Shown here piece by piece: positions 17,260 to 26,366 of a DNA stretch of 64,000 nucleotides. The position numbers and the translations under genes were made by a program. How positions within the stretch are numbered: position 1 is the first letter of the stretch; each line of letters starts with the position of its first letter. The stretch comes from an uncultured Flavobacteriales bacterium. Lineage in GTDB: Bacteria > Bacteroidota > Bacteroidia > Flavobacteriales > Crocinitomicaceae. The notes beneath the pieces were generated by a model. It made no database searches. It had not been told where the DNA came from and worked only from the letters and a program-made list of their open reading frames with translations. Location of the stretch: contig CAMLFH010000004.1 of NCBI GenBank assembly GCA_946479285.1, positions 209,859 to 273,858 of the forward strand. The letters are read 5' to 3'.

Positions 17260-18039
17260 TCACAAAATTCCAGTCATTAAAAGAATGGAAAACACTAAAA
17301 GCACGATTGCAACGAAGTTTTGAAGAAACCCGATTGTTACTTTTTTCAACAGCTTGTTTCCCGCATACGCTCCTAAAAAAGCAGATAAAACAGCCAGGGA
17401 TAAGAGTACGTAATCCAGTTTATCATGCTGTTTTAAAATATCCGATGAATAAATCCCTAAACGGGAAATATCAATTAAAAGAGCGATCACTACCCCTGTT
17501 GCAACAAACTGCTCTTTTGACAAACCTGCTCGTATCAGAAATGCCGTTCTCAGCGCCCCCTGGTTTCCGGACAATCCACCGAAAAAACCGCTCAAGAATC
17601 CACCCAGGGGAATATACTTTTTATTAAACTCCAACTTTGATAAGTTGGGTATGATATCAAAAAGCGCAAAAAAACAAAGCAATCCCCCAATTACGAGTTT
17701 CGTAATTGTAATACTAGCGGTAAAATGGAATATGGAATACACGTATAATGGCTCTATACCGGATATGAAGGTCAAAACGGATGCACCGATAAATGCAGAT
17801 ACAATTGCCGGAATACCAAATTTTAATACCATAATCCGGTTTGCATTTTTGCCTACTAAATACCCTTTAAATACATTATTGAGAAAGTGTACAATGGCAG
17901 TTAATGAAATAGCCAGTTCCAGAGGAAAGAAAAGAGCGAATATGGGAACCAAAATAGTTCCGAGACCAAAGCCTGAAAAAAATGTTAGTCCGGAACCAAG
18001 TAATGAAAAAAAGCAAATTGTAATATACTCAACCACCAT
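17260..18039 (-). CDS. TauE/SafE family membrane transporter
   Basis: Inner-membrane permease of 259 residues with about eight hydrophobic segments, the usual size and topology for the sulfite exporter TauE/SafE family. The N-terminal repeat signature is seen (FSGFGLGTILVPIFALFFP) and a second glycine-rich turn follows in the middle (GGFLSGFFGGLSGNQGALR), matching the internal duplication of the family. Substrates of such proteins range over sulfite, sulfoacetate and other organosulfur anions and cannot be assigned here. It stands alone, with about 240 bp before the divergent TonB receptor gene. Confidence 0.9.
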   Translation of the reverse strand: MVVEYITICFFSLLGSGLTFFSGFGLGTILVPIFALFFPLELAISLTAIVHFLNNVFKGYLVGKNANRIMVLKFGIPAIVSAFIGASVLTFISGIEPLYVYSIFHFTASITITKLVIGGLLCFFALFDIIPNLSKLEFNKKYIPLGGFLSGFFGGLSGNQGALRTAFLIRAGLSKEQFVATGVVIALLIDISRLGIYSSDILKQHDKLDYVLLSLAVLSAFLGAYAGNKLLKKVTIGFLQNFVAIVLLVFSILLMTGIL

Positions 18040-18280
18040 AATTAGCTATTACTGAGTCGTAGAATAAGTTGCGTAAATAAACGCAAAAATATCCTAAAAT
18101 GAGGTTTAAAATTACCTGCAATAAATCTATTTTATATGCTTGAAGCTTCTTTATAGGTTCAAATCCAAGAATGGGACACTATTTTGTGGGTATTTTGTTT
18201 GACAATGTTAAAAAAACAGATTACTTAGCACTCAAATTGTTAATTATTGCTATAAGACCCTTGTTTTCAAAACCCTCATC

Positions 18281-20698
18281 ATGCATAAAATCAACGTATT
18301 ATTAATATTTACAGCCTGTATCTCCTTAGCACATGCTCAAAAACTTCAAATTGTGGATGATTATACGAAGCAGCCAATTGTCAATGCTGTTGTAGTTCAA
18401 AATCAAAAAACATACACATCAAATGCTGTCGGATTAATGGATTTAACAGGAATAAATGTTCCGGCTGAAATCATGCTTGAGCATCCCAATTATACTAGTA
18501 GGGTTATCCAAATCTCCAATAATGAATTGACAGTTGTTTCCTTACTGGAAAAAACCATTGATTTGGATGAAGTAACCGTTTCATCAAGTCGATTTTTAGA
18601 AAAGAAATCGGATGTTCCGAAACGAATTGAAATAATCAGAAGTTCGGAGTTGCAGCGAATGAATCAAAGCAACAGTGCCGATGTACTGGCAGCTAGCGGC
18701 GCGGTTTTCGTTCAAAAATCCCAATTGGGTGGTGGTTCACCGGTAATCAGAGGCTTTGAAACCAATAAAGTACTTCTTGTGGTTGATGGTGTTCCATTGA
18801 ATAATGCCATTTACAGGGGTGGCCATCTTCAGAATGTACTGACAATTGATCCGGCATCTTTAGAAAGCGTAGAAATTGTTTATGGACCTGGTTCCGTTGT
18901 ATACGGATCAGATGCCTTAGGAGGTGTGATGCATTTTCATACCATGAAACCCCAATTCTCTGAAACGGATTCCATACTGATCAAAACGAATTCATACGCA
19001 CGGTATTTTTCAGCCGCAAACGGTTTTTCCGGACATGCGTCTTTAAACCTGGGCTGGAAACGCTGGTCTACTTTTACAAGCTTTACGTATTCCCATTTTG
19101 GTGACTTAACCCAGGGAAGGGTAAGAAACAGTAAATATCCCGATTTTGGCGAAAGAACATTCCATGTTGAACGAATCAATGATGCCGATTCTATGGTGAC
19201 TAATCCAAACAAAAATAAACAGGTTGGATCAGCATACTCGCAATACGACATCATTCAAAAAATTGCATTTAAACAGAACGATCACATCGTTCATGCCCTC
19301 AACATGCAGCTTTCAAATTCTTCTGACATCGATCGGTACGACAGACTTACTCAGACAAAAAATGGACTTCCCCGCTTTTCAGAGTGGTATTACGGACCTC
19401 AATTCAGAGCTTTAGTCGGTTATGATTTATCGATCACCAAAAAAAGGATACTGTATGACCAGGTGAAATTGAATCTTTCTCAGCAATGGATTGAAGAAAG
19501 CCGCCATGACAGAGCCTATCAATCCGATTTTTTAAATCATCGAACTGAAAAAGTATTGGTTAGTACGCTTCTTTTTGATTTGGAAAAAAAAGTGGGAAAA
19601 CATGAAATCAGGTATGGATTATTTGCTAAATATGATCAGGTTCAATCGACTGCAAATAAGCAAAACATTCTGGTTGATACAGTAAGTTCTTTGGATACCC
19701 GTTATCCCGATGGAGGATCTTCTATGCTTACAGGAGCTATTTACTTAACAGATGCCATTGAGATTTCGGACAAGATTATTTTAAGCGGTGGAATCCGGGC
19801 CAATTACGTTAATCTTAAAGCCAAATTTAATGATCGGACATTTTACCCTTTTCCATACAATGAGGCAAAGCAAAATAACAGTGCTTTGAATGGAAATATC
19901 GGAATCATTCTTCAACCTGTAAAGAGTATCCACATTTCACTGAATGGATCAACCGGATTCAGAGCTCCCAATGTGGATGATCTGGCAAAAGTTTTTGAAT
20001 CGGTAGTGGAAACGAGCAATACTCCCGGGAAATTGGTGGTTCCAAACACAAACTTAAAGCCTGAAAATGTATACACTGCGGAATTAGGTATAAGTTATCG
20101 GTATAAGGACCATATCCAGGTGTCGGCTCTGGGTTATTATTCCAGAATAGAAAACGTCATTGCCATACTCCCAACTACTCTGAACGGTTCTGATACTGCG
20201 TTTTACAATGACAACTATGTAGATGTTTATGCTGCTCAAAATGCAAATTACGGGATTGTATATGGTGCTGAAGGAAGTGTTAAAGCTCAATTTCTGAAAC
20301 ATTGGGTTTTGGGTTCTTCCATAAACTATACGCACGGGCGGGTTTATGTGGAAGGTGAAGAAAAACCACTGGACCATATACCACCGGTATACGGAAAAAC
20401 ATCCCTTCAATTTACCTGGAAAAAACTTCAAACTGAATTTTTCACTCAATACTCCGGTTGGAAAAAATTAGCGGATTATTCAGATAGCGGAGAAGATAAT
20501 CTGGCCTATGCAACAGCAGATGGAATGCCTGCCTGGGTTACTTACAACTTAAGAATCGGGTATCAATTTAGTTCTAAACTGTCTGCGCAAGTTGCTTGTG
20601 AAAATATATTGGACAAGAATTACAGAACTTTTTCATCAAACATTAGTTCTCCGGGAAGAAACTTCATTCTGACACTTCGATTAAATACTTTTAACTAA
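18281..20698 (+). CDS. TonB-dependent outer-membrane receptor
   Basis: Outer-membrane active transporter, 805 residues. Parts: signal peptide 1-19 (ending LAHA); a short carboxypeptidase-regulatory-like domain about 20-90 (LQIVDDYTKQPIVNAVVVQN); plug domain about 100-230 with SPVIRGFETNKVLLVVDGVP and the YGPGSVVYGSDALGGVMHF block; then a beta-barrel ending in an aromatic-rich last strand (NISSPGRNFILTLRLNTFN). The plug sequence NAIYRGGHLQNVLTIDP resembles haemin/haemoglobin and siderophore receptors, so an iron or haem ligand is plausible. No transport operon neighbours it. The stop is followed within 20 bp by a copy of the repeated coding tail. Confidence 0.93.
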   Translation: MHKINVLLIFTACISLAHAQKLQIVDDYTKQPIVNAVVVQNQKTYTSNAVGLMDLTGINVPAEIMLEHPNYTSRVIQISNNELTVVSLLEKTIDLDEVTVSSSRFLEKKSDVPKRIEIIRSSELQRMNQSNSADVLAASGAVFVQKSQLGGGSPVIRGFETNKVLLVVDGVPLNNAIYRGGHLQNVLTIDPASLESVEIVYGPGSVVYGSDALGGVMHFHTMKPQFSETDSILIKTNSYARYFSAANGFSGHASLNLGWKRWSTFTSFTYSHFGDLTQGRVRNSKYPDFGERTFHVERINDADSMVTNPNKNKQVGSAYSQYDIIQKIAFKQNDHIVHALNMQLSNSSDIDRYDRLTQTKNGLPRFSEWYYGPQFRALVGYDLSITKKRILYDQVKLNLSQQWIEESRHDRAYQSDFLNHRTEKVLVSTLLFDLEKKVGKHEIRYGLFAKYDQVQSTANKQNILVDTVSSLDTRYPDGGSSMLTGAIYLTDAIEISDKIILSGGIRANYVNLKAKFNDRTFYPFPYNEAKQNNSALNGNIGIILQPVKSIHISLNGSTGFRAPNVDDLAKVFESVVETSNTPGKLVVPNTNLKPENVYTAELGISYRYKDHIQVSALGYYSRIENVIAILPTTLNGSDTAFYNDNYVDVYAAQNANYGIVYGAEGSVKAQFLKHWVLGSSINYTHGRVYVEGEEKPLDHIPPVYGKTSLQFTWKKLQTEFFTQYSGWKKLADYSDSGEDNLAYATADGMPAWVTYNLRIGYQFSSKLSAQVACENILDKNYRTFSSNISSPGRNFILTLRLNTFN

Positions 20699-20717
20699 AA
20701 AGGCATGTTTTATTTTC

Positions 20718-20801
20718 GTTAGCGGAAAAACGTCAAACTTTTTAATGGACGATTTAGAACGAATTCTGCAACTTGAAACTATTGAAAAATTAGAAGTTTA
20801 A
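20718..20801 (+). pseudogene. C-terminal coding tail, copy A
   Basis: Open stretch of 27 codons plus stop encoding VSGKTSNFLMDDLERILQLE then TIEKLEV. It matches three other copies at 24093, 25348 and 26542 at the protein level, with mostly synonymous differences. This copy starts 20 bp after the TonB receptor stop and has no GTGACC junction in front, unlike the others. It looks like the last part of a gene whose body is gone. Confidence 0.6.
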
Positions 20802-20887
20802 AAGAAATTCGACATCTAACGGTCAGGAAGTTTCCTTCCAAAAAAACGCACTTACTTAAAAGGTAGTAATTTTATGGAAAGATTTTA

Positions 20888-21481
20888 ATGAAAATTCAGA
20901 AAGCGATGGATCTGAAATTGTATATGATATTATTGGGTGCAAATCCTGCGGGAAGATCCATTGAGCAGCACGATATTTTTTTCGGGATCGGCAGCTCGTT
21001 GAAAGAGCTGGTTCCTGCTATGAGAGAATTTTGGCCAGAGTCAAAAAGCACACTGCACATTGATGCCTGGAGGGAAGTGACGCTGGTAGACGGGTTTCGT
21101 GTCCATGTGCAGGAAAAGGGATTGACGGAAAAGAGTTTCACCGAAACGAACAGCATCAAATTATTTTTTTTGAACCTGGGCGGTTATCGCCAAGGAGAGT
21201 TCGAAGAGTTCCATTATAAAATGGTGGTTGCAGCTGAAACGGTTTCGGAAGCCGTTAAGAAAGCAAAGCAAACCGCTTTTTATCAGCATTTTGGATTCAA
21301 AGGTGCTCCTTCACACATCGACGAAAAATTTGGATTGGACGTGGACGATCTGTATAAAGTAGCAGATATTTTACCTACACAGATGTTGGAAAACTACGAA
21401 TTGGTTTTGCAACCGGATGATGCCTTCAGCGAGCCGGATGTGCTGCATTTGCAATATTTGCAGTTAGGAAAAATCAAATAA
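20888..21481 (+). CDS. DUF1543 domain protein
   Basis: Soluble 197-residue protein of the DUF1543 family, whose function is unknown. The N-terminal block LYMILLGANPAGRSIEQHDIF is the typical opening; a second partly similar half starts near residue 95 (LFFLNLGGYRQGEFEEFHYK), indicating the internal repeat of the family. First ATG used; a second at 20906 (MDLKLYMILLG) is an equally good start. It follows the orphan coding tail A and precedes, convergently, the FAD/NAD(P)-binding protein gene by about 40 bp. Confidence 0.85.
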   Translation: MKIQKAMDLKLYMILLGANPAGRSIEQHDIFFGIGSSLKELVPAMREFWPESKSTLHIDAWREVTLVDGFRVHVQEKGLTEKSFTETNSIKLFFLNLGGYRQGEFEEFHYKMVVAAETVSEAVKKAKQTAFYQHFGFKGAPSHIDEKFGLDVDDLYKVADILPTQMLENYELVLQPDDAFSEPDVLHLQYLQLGKIK

Positions 21482-21522
21482 AAAGAGACGCAGTCCTACT
21501 CTTACTTTTTAGCAAAAAAGGA

Positions 21523-23256
21523 TCACTGAACTTCATTCCAGCTCCTTTTCATTCCCTCTACTATTCTTCCCGAAGCTTCCTCGCAAAAATCCAACCCTGA
21601 ATAATCAGGATTGTAACCTCCAATGTGAGGAACAGCAGCAATGTAGATTCGGTCATTGAATGCCCAGTATTGATCCAACACCTGAAAATAATCGTTGATA
21701 CCAATGCCTGCCACTTTCAAAAAATACTCGCCGTTCCGCTCATTCACTTCCGAATGTTGCTCTTCAATCAATTTCAAAGCGTTTTCCGGTTTGCGAAATT
21801 TAAGATAAGCCGGTGAAAGGGAAAAATCGTCGCGCAGGCTTTTGAAAGGGAATTGTTCGTAAGAAAAATGCCTTTGTCCGCTGCAATCAACAAATGTAAA
21901 GTAATGATCAGCTTGTTCTTCACCCACTTCGTTGGTATATTCCAGGATTGCTCCTCTATCAGAATGAACTTTGAAGGTGCTGTCAGCGCCCACTGCTTTT
22001 AATTCCAGTACTCCGGCCTCGTGTAAGGCAATTAACTCCCATGCGGAACTTTGCGGAATCGAAGCTATAATAACCGAAATGAGTGGAGCCAGTGTTTTTT
22101 GAAGGCGAAGCATATCTTCTGCAGAAAAATATTTGGCGGGATAATTCATCGCAAAACTTAATTGCGCCAGCAGTTCTTTCCATCTGATAGATTGTTTGCG
22201 TTTGATAGATTTTTCCGCTTCTGCCAGTTCTGCAATTAAAAGCTGAAACGGATCGATGCGTTCACGTAAATCCATACTATTTTCCACAAACTTTTCCAGG
22301 TCCCAATCACGAATCCGCTCGTAAAATTCAGGATCTTTCTTTTTTAATCCTTGTTTAAAGCAACGGTCAAAGATAAAGTCCAGTGGAATAAAACCATCAT
22401 GTTCTGCTCGAATCTCAGCTATTTCCTCCTGACTCAATAACGAGATCCCGGAACTGCCAAATTCATCCAAATGAAAACGAACTGCCGGAAGTAAACCACT
22501 TCGGGAATGAAGTACGAGTTTAAAATCCGGATTATTTTCAGACAACTCATAAATGAGCTTGTCATTTTTGCGAACAAAACGGCCATTGTGACGTGCAAGC
22601 GTTTTTATGGCGTCGATGGCAGTTAAAGAAGCTCCCTTTATACAAACCGAATGATTGACTTCAAACTCCAGTTTCGCCGGCGGATAGGGAGAATCAAACC
22701 AACCTGTTGTAATCCCTTCTGAACTCTTAGGCCATTGATGCCCCGTTGCAACAACCAGATAGTCGAAATGCAAATCCGTGGTTGTGTCAGTTATTACAAC
22801 TACCTCCTTTCTGTCTGGTAAATTAACAATATCTTTAACGCTCGTATTCAGGAGAACGGTTGTTTCAATGCCAAGAGATGAAGCGCGATTCAAAAGCAGT
22901 TCGAACTGATCAGAAAGGTATGAACCAAATAATAATCTTGGCAGTACTTTGTATTCATTGAAACGTGGAAGATCAATGCCAAATCGTTCCAAAAGGGTCG
23001 GCGGAAGTTTTTCCATCCACGAACTCAAATCGGTTTCCAAATCCGGAAGCTCACTCCCGGAAATATTGGTGACGTGTTCGCGATTTGCACCTAAGTCACT
23101 GTACGGCATGCCTGCGCCCAATCGCTCCCTGCTTTCAAAAATAGTTATATGAAGATTCGTTTCACCACTATTAACCAGGTGTTTCACCATAAAGAGACCG
23201 GTAGGACCTCCCCCAACAATACCAATGCGCTTTTTCGAAATTGTTCCGTCCATCAT
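21523..23256 (-). CDS. FAD/NAD(P)-binding oxidoreductase-like protein
   Basis: 577-residue flavoprotein-type protein with an N-terminal dinucleotide-binding fold (IGIVGGGPTGL at 11-21, then ERLGAGMPYSD) of the FAD-NAD(P)-binding family (PF13454 type). A second nucleotide-binding landmark is DYLVVATGHQWP near residue 170, followed by VCIKGASLTAIDAIKTLARH. The C-terminal half reads FVDCSGQRHFSYEQFPF and IYIAAVPHIGGYNPDYSGLD, also seen in this group. Reaction and partner are unknown. The ATG at 23256 is followed by another methionine; either may be used. Upstream is the GNAT gene of the cassette region. Confidence 0.85.
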   Translation of the reverse strand: MMDGTISKKRIGIVGGGPTGLFMVKHLVNSGETNLHITIFESRERLGAGMPYSDLGANREHVTNISGSELPDLETDLSSWMEKLPPTLLERFGIDLPRFNEYKVLPRLLFGSYLSDQFELLLNRASSLGIETTVLLNTSVKDIVNLPDRKEVVVITDTTTDLHFDYLVVATGHQWPKSSEGITTGWFDSPYPPAKLEFEVNHSVCIKGASLTAIDAIKTLARHNGRFVRKNDKLIYELSENNPDFKLVLHSRSGLLPAVRFHLDEFGSSGISLLSQEEIAEIRAEHDGFIPLDFIFDRCFKQGLKKKDPEFYERIRDWDLEKFVENSMDLRERIDPFQLLIAELAEAEKSIKRKQSIRWKELLAQLSFAMNYPAKYFSAEDMLRLQKTLAPLISVIIASIPQSSAWELIALHEAGVLELKAVGADSTFKVHSDRGAILEYTNEVGEEQADHYFTFVDCSGQRHFSYEQFPFKSLRDDFSLSPAYLKFRKPENALKLIEEQHSEVNERNGEYFLKVAGIGINDYFQVLDQYWAFNDRIYIAAVPHIGGYNPDYSGLDFCEEASGRIVEGMKRSWNEVQ

Positions 23257-23390
23257 AAGGCAATTCTACTTCCCGGCCAAAATAGTGATGAACCGGCGAA
23301 ACATCTTATAGATTTGAAAATTTTATACTAATTTATGATAGCCAGCACTAGTGGGAAAAGAGTTTTACTTGTCTGGTGGTACAAAGTTTT

Positions 23391-23900
23391 TCAGTTTAAG
23401 TCTAACGTGTACAACCAATATTTTTTACCGAACAAAGGAGGAATTTCTTTAAGGACATTAAAGCCTATGCTTTCATAAATATGTCTTGCAGCGTCCATGA
23501 ATTCAGATGTATGAAGAGCAATTGTCTTTTCATTACTTTGAGTTGCATGGTCGATACACATTTTAGTCAACGTTTTGGAAATGCCTTGTCCGCGATATTT
23601 TGGATGAACTGCAACCTTTCTGATATAAGACCAATCAGTCTTAAAGAGGTCCGTTGGGTTACCGCTTGGAATAATGTAAGCAACCCCAATTATTTTGTCG
23701 CTGTCAAGACATATAAAGCACTTTGCAATTTTAAGAACGTCAATGAGTTTTTGTCTGTCCTGCAAATTGCCATTGAATATTTCCCAATTGTCTGGCGTGA
23801 AAACACTTTGAAATTGTCCGTTTGCAATTATGGCAAGCTCTTGTAACTGCTCAATGTCGTTAATTGTCCCGATGCGATATGAAAGATTGTTTTTTGTCAT
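23391..23900 (-). CDS. GNAT family N-acetyltransferase (cassette gene)
   Basis: Cytoplasmic acetyl-CoA-dependent acyltransferase of 169 residues. The acetyl-CoA binding motif A is clear: VAVHPKYRGQGISKTL, with RGQGIS as the pyrophosphate loop; the following YESIGF and LYTLDL fit motif B and the last strand. Substrate unknown. It is the left-most of four single minus-strand genes in the array beside tRNA-Arg. The block just upstream of its start (23939-23961) is also found beside the SnoaL cassette, and coding tail B with its hairpin lies upstream. Single-gene layout with no shared pathway suggests a cassette cargo. Confidence 0.9.
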   Translation of the reverse strand: MTKNNLSYRIGTINDIEQLQELAIIANGQFQSVFTPDNWEIFNGNLQDRQKLIDVLKIAKCFICLDSDKIIGVAYIIPSGNPTDLFKTDWSYIRKVAVHPKYRGQGISKTLTKMCIDHATQSNEKTIALHTSEFMDAARHIYESIGFNVLKEIPPLFGKKYWLYTLDLN

Positions 23901-23938
23901 GATGTCTGCATTATTTTAGGTGTCCCGCCATTTACCAC

Positions 23939-23961
23939 TAACTTATTTATTGACGAATATA
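23939..23961. repeat. 23-bp repeat beside the GNAT gene (partner at 26331)
   Basis: TAACTT(A/G)TTTATTGACGAATATA occurs here and at 26331-26353 with one mismatch. On the minus strand both copies end in AAGTTA followed by RYGGT, and each lies on the 5' side of a cassette gene. Confidence 0.6.
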
Positions 23962-24054
23962 AATAGATTTCTCCACCCTCAATACTCACACTCTTCCCTG
24001 AAAGAAAAAAGCATAGATTCAGGGTGAGCGGGAGAGTGAGTACTGAGGGAAAAG

Positions 24055-24087
24055 AAAAAGCATCTTACTCGCGTAAAATGCTTTTTT
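24055..24087. terminator. Hairpin B, bidirectional terminator-like
   Basis: AAAAAGCAT-C-TTAC, a 4-nt loop, GTAA-A-ATGCTTTTT: a 13-bp stem with A and T runs on both sides. It sits directly before the GTGACC junction of coding tail B, the same place as hairpins C and D in the other units. Confidence 0.65.
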
Positions 24088-24182
24088 CTTTTGTGACCTC
24101 AAACGGGGAAATGTCAAACTTTTTAATGGAGGATATGGAGAGGGTTTTGCAGCTTGAAACTATTGATGAATGCGAAGTTTAA
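24078..24182 (+). pseudogene. C-terminal coding tail, copy B (34-codon mini-ORF)
   Basis: The tail proper begins at the GTG of the GTGACC junction (24093) and encodes VTSNGEMSNFLMEDMERVLQ then LETIDECEV. In this copy an ATG at 24078, inside the hairpin, opens the frame as a complete 34-codon ORF. It is related to copies A, C and D mainly through third-position changes. Whether any peptide is made is unknown. Confidence 0.55.
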
Positions 24183-24242
24183 CTGAAATTCGATGCAGAA
24201 CCATTAGTGCGAAAGTCGTTTAAGGTTTTGTCGCAATCATTT

Positions 24243-25112
24243 TTACAGGTCACGAGTCCAAAAAGTTTGCGAATTATCTCCTTTTAGGGCTTTAAAATTA
24301 ACTGTAATATCCTCCAGATTTTTATGGTTTAATAGTTTATTTATACTTCCCCTTTTTAACTCAGTTTCAATATTTATACAAAGCAGAGATTCCAGATAAT
24401 CCAAATTTTCGATTTTATCAAAACTACCCTGAACTCCTAATTCCTCTAGCCTTGAGTGGTTGCTTAAATCCGGAAATTGAGTGAAATTTCTACCAATTGT
24501 TAATCTGGTTAAATTTGATAGCGCATCCATATTTTCCAACTTTTTTATTTTATTATCATGAAGCGTTAGTCGTTTCAGATTCGTCAGATGGTTTATGTTT
24601 TCTATGGATTTAATTTTATTGCTATCCAGGTATAATGCCTGCAGTTTCGTTAGTGAGTCTAAGCCTTTTATTTTCTTAATCCCACCTTTATATCCATTAA
24701 ATCTTAAATCCAGAATTATGAGTTCGGTTAATTTTTCAAGTCCCTGAATTTTGGTAATTCCATTACCCCCTAAATCAAGAAATTCAAGTGCCGTTAAATT
24801 TTCTATTCCACAAATTTCGCTGATTCGATTGGAAGCTAAACTCAAATCTGTTAAGTGAGTAAAATGCTTAAGTGGAGACATATCTTCCACTTTCCAACTA
24901 GTGATATACAACACTTTCAAATGCGCACTTAAGGGAAGTAAAACAGTTATATCACTAAAATATTCAGGGTGACTACATTGGACACCAGTTTTCCAGATTC
25001 CATTTAAATAAAGTTCTGTAACATTATCATTTTCATCAAGTACGTAACTGTCGTCTCCATTAAAATCAATACGAAAGTTATCTTGCAGGTATTTCAGGAA
25101 TTCGTGTTTCAT
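24243..25112 (-). CDS. Leucine-rich repeat protein, SDS22-like (cassette gene)
   Basis: 289 residues built mainly of about eight leucine-rich repeats of 22 residues, with the pattern LTALEFLDLGGNGITKIQGL and LTNLKRLTLHDNKIKKLENM. No signal peptide or transmembrane segment is visible, so it is probably cytoplasmic and acts in protein-protein binding. The first 60 residues form a cap without repeats. By eye it is more AT-rich than the neighbouring core genes, which fits recent acquisition. It lies between coding tail B (left) and a tRNA 3'-end copy at 25184 (right), as the single gene of its cassette. Partner unknown; SMI1/KNR4-like or immunity-type roles are possible but unsupported. Confidence 0.85.
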   Translation of the reverse strand: MKHEFLKYLQDNFRIDFNGDDSYVLDENDNVTELYLNGIWKTGVQCSHPEYFSDITVLLPLSAHLKVLYITSWKVEDMSPLKHFTHLTDLSLASNRISEICGIENLTALEFLDLGGNGITKIQGLEKLTELIILDLRFNGYKGGIKKIKGLDSLTKLQALYLDSNKIKSIENINHLTNLKRLTLHDNKIKKLENMDALSNLTRLTIGRNFTQFPDLSNHSRLEELGVQGSFDKIENLDYLESLLCINIETELKRGSINKLLNHKNLEDITVNFKALKGDNSQTFWTRDL

Positions 25113-25183
25113 AAGTTGGTGGTATTTACGATGGTGCTATAATTTGCCAGCAGTTGTTTTGAACAAAGATAACCAGCTTTTTT

Positions 25184-25208
25184 GTTACCTCGTCAGGATT
25201 AAAGATCC
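25184..25208. repeat. tRNA-Arg 3'-end copy 3 (degenerate)
   Basis: GTTACCTCGTCAGGATTAAA and the following GATCC match the 3' part (T-arm and acceptor end) of tRNA-Arg at 27572 and the two cleaner copies at 26367 and 27397, with two changes in the first 10 bases. It marks the right end of the LRR cassette. Confidence 0.6.
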
Positions 25209-25312
25209 TTCGTCAGTACGTGCAGTGGATAAAATGCTCAGTTTGTTGCACAAACCTGATCCTTTTGCCTTTCCTTCGATCACGAATTAAAAATTCGCAT
25301 CGCCTGAAATGC

Positions 25313-25341
25313 AAAATGCCTACCCAAAGGGTGAGCATTTT
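25313..25341. terminator. Hairpin C, terminator-like
   Basis: AAAATGC-CT-ACCC, AAA loop, GGGT-GA-GCATTTT: an 11-bp stem with one internal mismatch pair. It sits 6 bp before the GTGACC junction of tail C, parallel to hairpins B and D. Confidence 0.55.
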
Positions 25342-25347
25342 ATCAGA

Positions 25348-25455
25348 GTGACCTCAAGCGGGGAAATGTCAAACTTTTTGATGGAAGATTTGAAGCGTGT
25401 ATTGCAACTTGAAACCATTGAAAAGCATGGTTTTTCAATGAGATTGGAGGTATAA
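25348..25455 (+). pseudogene. C-terminal coding tail, copy C
   Basis: From the GTGACC junction the plus strand encodes VTSSGEMSNFLMEDLKRVLQ then LETIEKHGFSMRLEV and a stop. It shares the tail with copies A, B and D. The stop codon is directly followed by CGGTTTGCAGC, the left end of an imperfect palindrome linked to the SnoaL gene. Confidence 0.6.
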
Positions 25456-25581
25456 CGGTTTGCAGCTACAAGAAGTTGGGGATTACGAAGCGCAAAACTG
25501 TCTGCCAGCAATGAACTTGATACGAAGTACAAAATTTCATGTAACCACTGAACCGCCAATTTCTTGCAGGTGCTGTTAGCG
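25452..25581. repeat. attC-like imperfect palindrome 3' of the SnoaL gene
   Basis: On the minus strand the segment starts CGCTAACAGC and ends ACCGTTAT, with inner arms CTGCAAGAAATTGG and CCAACTTCTTGTAGCTG that pair imperfectly. The layout (TAAC at one end, GTTA at the other, inner complementary arms, about 130 bp) resembles an integron attC site. The terminal 7-mers do not fully fit the RYYYAAC/GTTRRRY consensus. Confidence 0.35.
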
Positions 25582-25590
25582 GTTCGTTGT

Positions 25591-26073
25591 TTATTCTTTC
25601 GGTCTTGCAAATTTTGCCATTTCGCTCATACCTTCACCTTTCCGCCAAACGTTGCGGAATACCCATTCATTTATTTGCCACTGACCATTTGTCTTAATGG
25701 CTTTTGTAAGTAAAACACCACCTGCGTGAAAGTATTTTCCTTTAAGAGATGGGTTTTCAGCGATGTCTGCCCAAACGTGCATTGCTGTCAGGTTCATTCT
25801 TATTGTCGCTTGGTCGTTGTGAATCTCAATGACAAAGTCACTTGTTGTGTGTTGCGTCGCTTGAAAACGTTCAAAACTTTTAATTTGTCCATCAAGTATA
25901 TTGTCGGGTCCAATAGAGACGGCACCGTTTGGCTTTACAATTTGTGCGTCTGAAGTGAAGGTTAATTCAACAATTTTCTTGTCAAGGAGCTTGTCATCAA
26001 TAGCTTTGAAATACCGGATGTGTAAGTCACTTATGATTGTTCGTTCTATGATTTCTTTTAATTGTTCTTCCAT
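25591..26073 (-). CDS. SnoaL-like/NTF2-fold protein (cassette gene)
   Basis: 160-residue soluble protein of the SnoaL_4/NTF2-like superfamily. The N-terminal helices (EQLKEIIERTIISDLHIRYF) and the strand pattern with DAQIVKPNGAVSIG, TSDFVIEIHNDQATI and GQWQINEWVFRNVWRKGEG are typical for the cone-shaped fold. Such proteins are isomerases, dehydratases or small-molecule binders, so no reaction can be named. It is a lone gene between coding tail C and a tRNA 3'-end copy at 26367. An attC-like palindrome lies just after its stop codon. Confidence 0.85.
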   Translation of the reverse strand: MEEQLKEIIERTIISDLHIRYFKAIDDKLLDKKIVELTFTSDAQIVKPNGAVSIGPDNILDGQIKSFERFQATQHTTSDFVIEIHNDQATIRMNLTAMHVWADIAENPSLKGKYFHAGGVLLTKAIKTNGQWQINEWVFRNVWRKGEGMSEMAKFARPKE

Positions 26074-26366
26074 TATCTTTTGGCGTTTGTTAATCTCTTT
26101 GGGTCGTCAGCAACCAGGACCGCTAACATTTTATAGCTACCCGAGGTGGCATAAAAGCGAGCCAAGTTCTCTCTGTCGAAGATAATCCTTCTTCGTGAAA
26201 ACCAAATGCCCAAGCCAGAAAAATTCAGCTATTTGGGTGAAATGCGGTTGGCGATCCCTTTTTTCATTATGCTCGTTTAGTTTGTTAGCCTTTAATAGTT
26301 AGTTGAGGTATCGTCAGTTACAATGACCGTTAACTTGTTTATTGACGAATATATAAGCAGTTTTTC
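26074..26366. other. Non-coding 5' flank of the SnoaL cassette
   Basis: 293 bp without a convincing gene. It contains GGACCGCTAACATTTTATAG (about 26120-26139), whose TAAC matches the TAAC/GTTA theme at other cassette ends, and the 23-bp repeat at 26331-26353. No promoter matching TTG-N18-TAnnTTTG was found. Confidence 0.45.
26331..26353. repeat. 23-bp repeat, partner of 23939-23961
   Basis: Same 23-bp block as beside the GNAT gene, one mismatch, located 13 bp from the tRNA 3'-end copy at 26367. Confidence 0.6.

Noticed and set aside
25320..25610. 96-codon minus-strand open frame across tail C and the SnoaL 3' flank
   Set aside because: It runs through the terminator hairpin, the repeated tail and the attC-like palindrome, has no family features, and is opposite to the conserved coding sense of the tail.
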